Source: Mangrovibacter plantisponsor (lineage in GTDB: Bacteria; Pseudomonadota; Gammaproteobacteria; Enterobacterales; Enterobacteriaceae). From it: 64,000 bases of DNA. Both the position numbers and the translations under genes were made by a program. The notes beneath the pieces were generated by a model. It was not told the origin of the DNA. It made no database searches and saw only the letters and a list, made by a program, of their open reading frames with translations. The DNA lies in contig NZ_QGTS01000006.1 in assembly GCF_003182475.1 (NCBI RefSeq), positions 124,001-188,000 of the forward strand, read 5' to 3'. Positions 57,828-64,000 of the stretch are shown piece after piece (positions within the stretch are counted from its first letter, which is position 1; every line of letters begins with the position of its first letter).

Positions 57828-59744
57828 TTATTTTTTATCTTTAACTTCTTCAAACTCTGCATCGACAACGTCGTCGTCTTGTGCAGCATTGTTATCTGCT
57901 GAACCCGTATCCGCCTGCTGCTGAGCATGCTGCTGCTGAGCGATTTCCATCAGTTTTGCAGAAACCTGAGCCAGCGCCTGCATTTTTGCTTCGATCTCAG
58001 CTTTATCTTCACCTTTCAGCGCCTTATCCAGGTCGCCCAGTGCGGCTTCGATTGCAGTTTTATCTTCTGCCGGCAGTTTGTCGCCTGCTTCTTCCACTTG
58101 TTTGCGAGTGCTGTGCAGCAAGTGGTCACCCTGGTTACGGGTCTGAACCAGTTCTTCAAACTTACGGTCAGATTCAGCGTTAGCTTCAGCTTCACGTACC
58201 ATTTTCTGGATTTCATCTTCATTCAAACCAGAAGAGGCTTTGATAGTGATCTGCTGCTCACGACCCGTGTTTTTGTCTTTCGCAGAAACGTGCAGAATGC
58301 CATCAGCATCGATATCAAAAGTAACTTCGATTTGTGGCATACCGCGCGGCGCCGGGTTAATACCATCCAGGTTAAACTGACCCAGTGATTTGTTATCACC
58401 CGCACGTTTACGTTCACCCTGCAGAACATGGATGGTCACTGCAGACTGGTTATCTTCTGCGGTAGAGAACACCTGGCTGTGTTTCGTCGGGATAGTGGTG
58501 TTTTTAGTGATAAGCGCAGTCATCACACCACCCATGGTTTCGATACCCAGGGACAGCGGTGTAACATCCAGCAGCAGAACGTCTTTAACATCACCAGTCA
58601 GAACACCACCCTGAACCGCGGCACCAATAGCAACTGCTTCATCCGGGTTCACATCTTTACGTGGCTCTTTACCAAAGAATTCAGAAACTTTTTTCTGAAC
58701 CATTGGCATACGAGTCTGACCACCAACCAGGATAACGTCGTTGACTTCGGATACAGACAAACCGGCATCCTGCAGTGCAACTTTCAGCGGCTCAATTGAA
58801 CGTGAAACCAGGTCTTCAACCAGAGATTCCAGTTTGGCGCGAGTCACTTTAATATTCATGTGTTTCGGGCCAGTGGCATCTGCAGTGATATACGGCAGGT
58901 TCACATCAGTTTGCTGTGCAGAAGACAGCTCAATTTTCGCTTTTTCTGCCGCTTCTTTCAGACGTTGCATTGCCAGTGGGTCGTTACGCAGGTCAATGCC
59001 CTGGTCTTTCTTGAATTCGTCAACCAGATAGTTGATAAGACGGCTGTCGAAGTCTTCACCACCCAGGTGAGTATCACCATTGGTTGCCAGAACTTCGAAG
59101 GTTTTTTCGCCATCAACTTCATCAATTTCGATGATAGAGATATCGAAAGTACCGCCACCCAGGTCATACACAGCGATAGTACGGTTACCGGTTTCTTTAT
59201 CCAGACCGTAAGCCAGCGCTGCGGCAGTAGGTTCGTTGATAATACGTTTTACTTCCAGGCCTGCGATACGGCCAGCATCTTTGGTTGCCTGGCGCTGAGC
59301 ATCGTTGAAGTATGCAGGAACAGTGATAACAGCTTCAGTTACTGGCTCACCCAGGTAGTCTTCTGCTGTCTTTTTCATTTTTTTCAAAACTTCAGCAGAA
59401 ATCTGCGGCGGAGCCACTTTCTGGCCTTTCACGTCCAGCCAGGCATCGCCATTATCAGCAGCCAGGATTTTGTACGGCATAATAGCCACATCGCGCTGAA
59501 CTTCTTCATCCTGGAAGCGGCGGCCAATCAGGCGTTTAATCGCAAACAGGGTGTTTTGCGGGTTAGTCACTGCCTGACGTTTAGCCGGCTGACCAACCAG
59601 GGTTTCACCATCCTGAGTATAAGCAATGATTGAAGGCGTAGTACGATCACCTTCAGCGTTTTCCAGAACACGTGCCTGGGTGCCGTCCATAATCGCTACA
59701 CAAGAGTTGGTTGTACCCAGGTCGATACCAATAATTTTACCCAT
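57828..59744 (-). CDS. dnaK: Chaperone DnaK (Hsp70)
   Basis: Central ATP-dependent chaperone; with DnaJ and GrpE it folds proteins and controls sigma-32. It has 638 residues, as in E. coli. The N-terminal ATPase domain opens [13 protein letters not shown] and includes [12 protein letters not shown]; the linker [13 protein letters not shown] leads to the substrate-binding domain, and the C-terminal lid ends in an Ala/Gln-rich tail with [11 protein letters not shown]. First gene of dnaKJ with a sigma-32 promoter upstream. Confidence 0.99.
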   Translation of the reverse strand: MGKIIGIDLGTTNSCVAIMDGTQARVLENAEGDRTTPSIIAYTQDGETLVGQPAKRQAVTNPQNTLFAIKRLIGRRFQDEEVQRDVAIMPYKILAADNGDAWLDVKGQKVAPPQISAEVLKKMKKTAEDYLGEPVTEAVITVPAYFNDAQRQATKDAGRIAGLEVKRIINEPTAAALAYGLDKETGNRTIAVYDLGGGTFDISIIEIDEVDGEKTFEVLATNGDTHLGGEDFDSRLINYLVDEFKKDQGIDLRNDPLAMQRLKEAAEKAKIELSSAQQTDVNLPYITADATGPKHMNIKVTRAKLESLVEDLVSRSIEPLKVALQDAGLSVSEVNDVILVGGQTRMPMVQKKVSEFFGKEPRKDVNPDEAVAIGAAVQGGVLTGDVKDVLLLDVTPLSLGIETMGGVMTALITKNTTIPTKHSQVFSTAEDNQSAVTIHVLQGERKRAGDNKSLGQFNLDGINPAPRGMPQIEVTFDIDADGILHVSAKDKNTGREQQITIKASSGLNEDEIQKMVREAEANAESDRKFEELVQTRNQGDHLLHSTRKQVEEAGDKLPAEDKTAIEAALGDLDKALKGEDKAEIEAKMQALAQVSAKLMEIAQQQHAQQQADTGSADNNAAQDDDVVDAEFEEVKDKK

Positions 59745-59868
59745 CTAAACGTCTCCACTAAAAATTCGTCTTCATGTGGTTGTGAACCTGTTATGCGGCC
59801 AAAAAACAGTGTTTCAACCGCTTTTGTCGTCTTTTTTTCAGATTCAACAACTTTTCGATAACCAGAAG

Positions 59869-59894
59869 ATGGGGGCGTGCAGCCATCCATCAAG
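59869..59894 (-). promoter_or_regulatory. Sigma-32 promoter of dnaK
   Basis: On the minus strand CTTGATG (59888-59894) and CCCCATCT (-10, CCCCAT at 59869-59874) are 13 bp apart, matching the heat-shock consensus CTTGAA / CCCCATNT and the E. coli dnaK P1. A second, weaker candidate (GTTGAAAC at 59811-59818) lies nearer the gene. The rest of the 297-bp dnaK-satP gap must hold the satP promoter, which I cannot place. Confidence 0.9.
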
Positions 59895-60041
59895 GGGGGA
59901 AACAAAAAAAATTTTAATTCTTACCTTTTCAGATCATGGACTGCGCCTGAAAAGCTGATTACGATGCCGCGCCCTTTCAGCCTTTATCGGTTTGAAAGAG
60001 CTAAACACATAAACTTGTCTTTTTATTTTTTCAGAGGAATT

Positions 60042-60614
60042 ATGGGCAACACTACGTTGGCTAACCCCGCACCACTGGGCTTAATGGGCTTCGGTATGAC
60101 GACCATTCTGCTTAATCTGCACAATATTGGGTTTTATCCCCTGGATAGCATTATTCTTGCCATGGGCATTTTTTACGGCGGTATTGCGCAAATTTTCGCA
60201 GGGCTGCTGGAATTTAAGAAAGGCAATACATTCGGGCTCACTGCCTTCACGTCTTATGGCAGTTTCTGGCTGACCCTTGTAGCAATTCTTATGTTGCCTC
60301 ACTTCGGCGTTGCTGAAGCAGCCAACCCGCATTTCCTCGGTGTCTATTTGGGATTGTGGGGTGTATTCACCCTGTTTATGTTCTTCGGCACACTGAAAGG
60401 CGCACGCGCATTACAGTTTGTATTCCTGAGCCTGACAGTGCTGTTTATGCTGCTATGCCTGGGGCATATGGTTGATAACGAAAGTATTGTGCATGTCGCA
60501 GGCTGGATTGGCCTGGTATGTGGCGCAAGCGCTATTTACCTGGCGATGGGCGAAGTACTGAACGAGCAGTTCGGCCGCACCATTCTGCCAATCGGCGCAT
60601 CCTCGCATCACTGA
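60042..60614 (+). CDS. satP: Succinate-acetate/proton symporter SatP
   Basis: Six-helix inner-membrane channel-like transporter of the AceTr/Gpr1-Fun34-YaaH family, taking up acetate and succinate. It has 190 residues (E. coli 188). The family motif NPAPLGLMGFGMTT is at the N-terminus. RBS AGAGGA precedes the ATG at 60042; 55 upstream codons in frame are not conserved. In E. coli K-12 other small genes lie between dnaK and this gene; here it is directly divergent from dnaK. Confidence 0.96.
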   Translation: MGNTTLANPAPLGLMGFGMTTILLNLHNIGFYPLDSIILAMGIFYGGIAQIFAGLLEFKKGNTFGLTAFTSYGSFWLTLVAILMLPHFGVAEAANPHFLGVYLGLWGVFTLFMFFGTLKGARALQFVFLSLTVLFMLLCLGHMVDNESIVHVAGWIGLVCGASAIYLAMGEVLNEQFGRTILPIGASSHH

Positions 60615-60634
60615 TTCACCAGTTAAGAATGGCT

Positions 60635-60664
60635 AAAGTGGCACGGAAGAGTGCCACTTTTTTT
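60635..60664. terminator. Bidirectional terminator between satP and the MHS gene
   Basis: AAAGTGGCAC (60635-60644) pairs perfectly with GTGCCACTTT (60651-60660) and continues into TTTT. Its A/T arms suit both converging transcripts. Confidence 0.88.
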
Positions 60665-60665
60665 A

Positions 60666-61976
60666 TCAGGCCGTGGTCCTCGCTTTTTCCGTTTCATGTA
60701 CACTTGCCTCATCCAGCACGTTACGTAGCACCAGCCCAATGCCAATCCCGAGTAATGACAACGCCAGTACATACCATGCAGGTGCCATTGGCGATATGCT
60801 CATCAGGACCGTGACAAGTACTGGTGTCAGGCCACCAAAAATGGCGTATGCAACATTGTAGGAAAAGGAAATACCGGTAAACCGAACTTCAGCCGGAAAT
60901 GCCCGAACCATCACAAAAGGAACCGCGCCCACAACACCAACGCTGAAACCCGCCAGCCCGTATAACTCAAACAGGTACTCAGGCATAACAGCGGTTAAGT
61001 GGTAGAAGCACCAGGATGATACTGCCAGCAGGATCCCACCTACAGTAAAAGTGCGGCTGGCACCGAAGCGGTCTGCCGCCAGCCCGGCAACCAGGCATCC
61101 CACACACAACATCACAGTCGCCACACTATTTGCCTGTAGTGTTAATGCGGGAGCCAGCCCCAGCTGTTTTTGCAACCACACTGGCGACATCAAGATAACC
61201 ACGACAATACCGGCAGATAACAACCAGGTGAGCAGCATAGAAATAGCCACTGCTTTCTTGTGATGTATCACAACCGCTTTCAGGGGCAACTCTTCAGCCA
61301 GTGCTTTTTGGCGCTGCATTTCAATAAACACCGGAGTTTCCTGCAACCAGCGGCGTAAATACATAGCGACCAGGCCGAATCCCCCGCCAATAAAGAAAGG
61401 AATACGCCAGGCCCCATCATGAATGGCAACTTTGGTAAATGCAGTATTAATGATAGTCGCGACAACCGAGCCCAACAGTATCCCCACAGTCAGCCCGGCG
61501 GTCAGTGTCCCACAGGCAATACCAATACGTTTGGAAGGAACATGTTCTGCCACAAAAACCCAGGCACCAGGAACCTCACCGCCAATCGCGGCCCCTTGCA
61601 GTACGCGCATCAGCAACAACAGCAATGGCGCCATCACCCCCAACGAGCTGTAAGTAGGTAATAAGCCGATAGCGAGCGTAGGCAGAGCCATGAGTAAGAT
61701 GCTCAGGGTAAACATCTTCTTGCGGCCAACTTTATCGCCGAAGTGCGCCATCACAATGCCGCCTAACGGGCGCGCCAGATAACCGGCAGCAAAAATACCA
61801 AATGTTTGCACTTGCCGCAGCCAGTCAGGCATGTCCGCCGGGAAAAACAGCTCCCCTACCACAGCAGCAAAAAAGACGAAGATGATGAAATCATAGAACT
61901 CCAGCGCACCCCCAAGGGCCGCCAGAGTCAACGTTTTGTAATCCTGCCGGTTCAGGGCTCTGTTCGCGTCAGACAT
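60666..61976 (-). CDS. MHS-family major facilitator, substrate unknown
   Basis: A 436-residue transporter with twelve predicted membrane segments, of the metabolite:H+ symporter (MHS) family that includes ProP, KgtP and ShiA. The opening LGGALEFYDFIIFVFF, the loop motif HFGDKVGRKKM after helix 2 and LLMRVLQGAAIGGEVPGAW are family hallmarks. A dicarboxylate, amino-acid-like or aromatic substrate is possible; the sequence does not decide. No convincing RBS is seen. E. coli K-12 has no transporter between satP and mog. Codon use looks like its neighbours, so any transfer was not recent. Confidence 0.85.
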   Translation of the reverse strand: MSDANRALNRQDYKTLTLAALGGALEFYDFIIFVFFAAVVGELFFPADMPDWLRQVQTFGIFAAGYLARPLGGIVMAHFGDKVGRKKMFTLSILLMALPTLAIGLLPTYSSLGVMAPLLLLLMRVLQGAAIGGEVPGAWVFVAEHVPSKRIGIACGTLTAGLTVGILLGSVVATIINTAFTKVAIHDGAWRIPFFIGGGFGLVAMYLRRWLQETPVFIEMQRQKALAEELPLKAVVIHHKKAVAISMLLTWLLSAGIVVVILMSPVWLQKQLGLAPALTLQANSVATVMLCVGCLVAGLAADRFGASRTFTVGGILLAVSSWCFYHLTAVMPEYLFELYGLAGFSVGVVGAVPFVMVRAFPAEVRFTGISFSYNVAYAIFGGLTPVLVTVLMSISPMAPAWYVLALSLLGIGIGLVLRNVLDEASVHETEKARTTA

Positions 61977-62102
61977 AAAAAACCATTTGTAAATAGGTGG
62001 GAGAAAGATTTATTTACCAAAAACGTAAAGTAAAACTTACTATATCGTCAAAAATACATAACGCCCACTACAAATCGCTTTTATACCAGACAGTCTCTAA
62101 AA

Positions 62103-62690
62103 TCAGGATTCGCTACTACGAATAGCACTTTTCGGACGAAAAGCTGCTACCACCTCAGGGTTGGTTTCCACATAAGGCCCCTCCATCAACTGTACACAAT
62201 ACGGTACACTTGCAAAGATACCTGGTATCAGAACCGCTCCATCCGCTGATTTCACCCCTTCCAGTGTTTCCTGAATGGATTTAGGCTGCCCGGGCAGGTT
62301 AAGAATAAGAGCCTGTTTACGGATAACACCGACCTGACGTGACAAAATCGCAGTAGGCACATAATGCAGGCTAATCTGGCGCATCTGCTCCCCAAACCCC
62401 GGCATTTGCCGGTCAGCGACAGCGAGAGTTGCATCCGGAGTGACATCCCTGCGTGCCGGGCCGGTTCCCCCGGTGGTGAATACCAAATGGCACCCCATTT
62501 CATCAACCAATTCACACAACGTTTGCTCAATTATTGCCTGCTCATCAGGAATCAGTCGGGTTTCGAACGTAAACGGCGTAGTCAGTGCGCTGGCAAGCCA
62601 GCTTTCCAGTGCAGGGATACCTTTATCCTGGTAGACACCACTGGAAGCGCGGTCAGAAACAGAAACAAGGCCAATACGGAGTGTGCTCAT
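62103..62690 (-). CDS. mog: Molybdopterin adenylyltransferase
   Basis: Adenylylates molybdopterin before MoeA inserts molybdate. It has 195 residues, as in E. coli, from the ATG at 62688-62690, with GGAATT upstream. The MoaB/Mog motif FTTGGTGPARRDVTPDA is at about residue 70-87 and the C-terminal LNLPGQPKSIQETLEG is conserved. The gene follows talB on the same strand, separated by a hairpin and a hexanucleotide array. Confidence 0.97.
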   Translation of the reverse strand: MSTLRIGLVSVSDRASSGVYQDKGIPALESWLASALTTPFTFETRLIPDEQAIIEQTLCELVDEMGCHLVFTTGGTGPARRDVTPDATLAVADRQMPGFGEQMRQISLHYVPTAILSRQVGVIRKQALILNLPGQPKSIQETLEGVKSADGAVLIPGIFASVPYCVQLMEGPYVETNPEVVAAFRPKSAIRSSES

Positions 62691-62722
62691 AATCAATTCC
62701 GGTCAGTAAACGTAATGTTCTG

Positions 62723-62752
62723 ATAATACACCGTGAGGCAGAGCGCAGACAA
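62723..62752 (-). promoter_or_regulatory. Likely mog promoter
   Basis: On the minus strand TTGTCT (62747-62752) and TATTAT (62723-62728) are 18 bp apart, about 33 bp before the mog ATG. The upstream edge is 24 bp from the GACAGA array. Confidence 0.6.
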
Positions 62753-62776
62753 AAATGCAGGCAAGAAAGACGAGAA

Positions 62777-62852
62777 GAGACAGAGACAGAGACAGAGACA
62801 GAGACAGAGACAGAGACAGAGACAGAGACAGAGACAGAGACAGAGACAGAGA
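62777..62852. repeat. Perfect GACAGA hexanucleotide array, about 12.7 copies
   Basis: Twelve perfect GAGACA units (62777-62848) plus four bases form 76 bp of uninterrupted tandem repeat. Read in the talB/mog direction the RNA is a pyrimidine-rich (UCUCUG)n with two UC dimers per unit. It starts 38 bp after the talB stop and just beyond the talB hairpin. All six frames are open through it only because the unit lacks stop codons. Simple arrays of this length are unusual in enterobacteria and may vary in copy number. Confidence 0.97.
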
Positions 62853-62857
62853 AGATC

Positions 62858-62881
62858 ATACGGCCGGAACACCGGCCGTAT
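62858..62881 (-). terminator. Hairpin after talB without a U-tract
   Basis: ATACGGCCGG (62858-62867) pairs perfectly with CCGGCCGTAT (62872-62881) around AACA, 10 bp after the talB stop. On the minus strand it is followed by GATCTTC and then the (TCTCTG) array instead of a run of Ts. Confidence 0.7.
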
Positions 62882-62890
62882 TTGGGGCAA

Positions 62891-63844
62891 TTACAGCAAA
62901 TCGCCCACCATTTTTTCCAGTTTACCCTGGTCAACAGCAAACTTACGGATACCATCAGCCAGTTTATCAACAGCCATAGGATCCTGGTTGTGCTCCCACA
63001 GGAACTGAGATTCCGTCATACGTTCCGGGCGCGCTTTCACTTCGCCGGTGTAAGACAGTTTACGTTCAACAGCACCCTGTGCTTCAGAGAGTTCTTTCAA
63101 TAAAGCCGGAGCAATCGTCAGGCGGTCACAACCAGCCAGTTCCAGAATTTCGCCGACATTACGGAAGCTTGCACCCATGACGACAGTTTCATAGCCATGC
63201 TGTTTGTAATATTCGTAAATTTCAGAAACAGAAACTACGCCCGGGTCTTCGCTTGCGGCGTACTCTTTTTTATCGGTATTCGCTTTATACCAGTCAAGAA
63301 TACGGCCAACGAAAGGAGAAATCAGATACACACCAGCTTCAGCACAGGCACGAGCCTGGGCAAAAGAAAACAGCAACGTCAGGTTGCAGTTGATACCTTC
63401 TTTTTCCAGTTGTTCTGCCGCGCGAATACCCTGCCAGGTTGAGGCCAGCTTGATCAGAATACGATCATTGCTGATACCGGCATCGTTATACAGCTTAATC
63501 AGGCGTTTTGCCTTAGCAATGCTGGCTTCGGTATCGTATGACAGGCGGGCATCCACTTCAGTGGAAATGCGGCCAGGGATTAATTTAAGAATTTCCAGAC
63601 CAATGTTTACAGCCAGTTTGTCTGTTGCATCAACCAGTTGCTGTTCACGGTCACTGCTTTGGTCGCGAGCCCAGGTTACGGCTTCATCGATTAACTTGCG
63701 GTATTCCGGGATCTGCGCAGCATTAAGAATCAGAGATGGGTTAGTGGTGGCATCCTGCGGCTGGTAAAGTTTCATTGCCGCGATGTCTCCGGTATCAGCA
63801 ACAACCGTAGTCAGCTGACGCAAGGAGGTCAATTTATCCGTCAT
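62891..63844 (-). CDS. talB: Transaldolase B
   Basis: Pentose phosphate pathway enzyme that moves a three-carbon unit from sedoheptulose 7-phosphate to glyceraldehyde 3-phosphate. It has 317 residues, as in E. coli. The Schiff-base lysine is K132 in [13 protein letters not shown]; the acid/base residues D17 and E96 ([10 protein letters not shown]) are also present. The fold is a class I aldolase barrel. Single gene, followed by an atypical hairpin and the repeat array. Confidence 0.98.
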   Translation of the reverse strand: MTDKLTSLRQLTTVVADTGDIAAMKLYQPQDATTNPSLILNAAQIPEYRKLIDEAVTWARDQSSDREQQLVDATDKLAVNIGLEILKLIPGRISTEVDARLSYDTEASIAKAKRLIKLYNDAGISNDRILIKLASTWQGIRAAEQLEKEGINCNLTLLFSFAQARACAEAGVYLISPFVGRILDWYKANTDKKEYAASEDPGVVSVSEIYEYYKQHGYETVVMGASFRNVGEILELAGCDRLTIAPALLKELSEAQGAVERKLSYTGEVKARPERMTESQFLWEHNQDPMAVDKLADGIRKFAVDQGKLEKMVGDLL

Positions 63845-63897
63845 GATTATTCACTCATCAAAACTGCTTGTTAGGGAGATGTAACCGGTCTGTCCCG

Positions 63898-63925
63898 ATG
63901 ATAACACGGTGTGTTTCAGGTGCAA
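63898..63925 (-). promoter_or_regulatory. Likely talB promoter
   Basis: On the minus strand TTGCAC (63920-63925) and TATCAT (63898-63903) are 16 bp apart, about 53 bp before the talB ATG. The remaining 75 bp to the window end show no gene start I can support. Confidence 0.55.
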
Positions 63926-64000
63926 CCTGCAGCAAACGCCACGGGCTCATTATGGTAAACTCCACTCACAAACTGTACGCCCCCGGTTGGATTCAGCCGC

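Noticed and set aside
58860-59633. 257-codon open frame antisense to dnaK
   Set aside because: Long frames opposite hsp70 genes are a known effect of dnaK codon usage. There is no RBS or recognisable domain.
62693-63008. Long open frames through the GACAGA array on both strands (Arg-Asp, Arg-Gln, Ser-Val or Leu-Cys repeat peptides)
   Set aside because: The hexamer has no stop in any frame, so open frames are automatic. There is no RBS, and the frames overlap mog or talB.

Overview
The window is a contiguous piece of an enterobacterial (Enterobacteriaceae) chromosome. Gene content and order match the cra-to-talB end of the Escherichia coli map, read in reverse. Most proteins look like close orthologues of the E. 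coli ones. The species is not E. coli: leuO is strongly diverged, cai/fix, yaaI/yaaW and the IS/hok-type insertions are absent, and two transporter genes sit where K-12 has none. I cannot fix the genus from sequence alone. I see no rRNA, tRNA, prophage, insertion sequence or CRISPR array.

Layout. 1-9.8 kb: the 5' part of cra, then ilvIH, leuO and the attenuated leuLABCD operon (branched-chain amino acids). 9.8-13.1 kb: the glucose-phosphate stress locus setA, sgrS/sgrT and sgrR. 13.1-17.3 kb: a TPP riboswitch with thiBPQ, then a DedA protein. 17.4-22.6 kb: araC and araBAD with the looping control region. 22.6-28.7 kb: LexA-controlled polB, then rapA and rluA. 29-36.7 kb: djlA on one side and lptD-surA-pdxA-rsmA-apaG-apaH on the other. 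36.8-40.5 kb: folA, a LysE-type exporter and kefFC. 40.7-53.4 kb: carAB with an ArgR/RutR control region, dapB, rihC, and the ribF-ileS-lspA-fkpB-ispH cluster. 53.7-59.7 kb: rpsT, nhaAR and dnaKJ. 60-64 kb: satP, an MHS-family transporter, mog and talB.

The most noteworthy points are small and mostly intergenic. (1) The sgrT reading frame runs to a stop codon inside the base-pairing seed of SgrS, so translation and riboregulation use the same nucleotides. (2) A perfect GACAGA hexanucleotide array of about 12.7 copies lies between talB and mog, directly after the talB hairpin where a U-tract would normally be. (3) LeuO keeps its DNA-binding domain but has a diverged effector domain, next to a 15-bp tandem repeat in its control region. 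(4) The TPP riboswitch carries a duplicated decamer that offers P1 a competing partner. (5) An inverted-repeat, multi-hairpin element lies between rluA and djlA. (6) The yaaY frame is not conserved, although the ribF promoter inside it is.

Besides these, well-known control elements can be read directly: the leu attenuator, an almost ideal LexA box before polB, a near-consensus RutR operator and Arg boxes before carA, a sigma-32 promoter before dnaK, and the UUG starts of carA and rpsT. No wholly new multi-gene system is visible.
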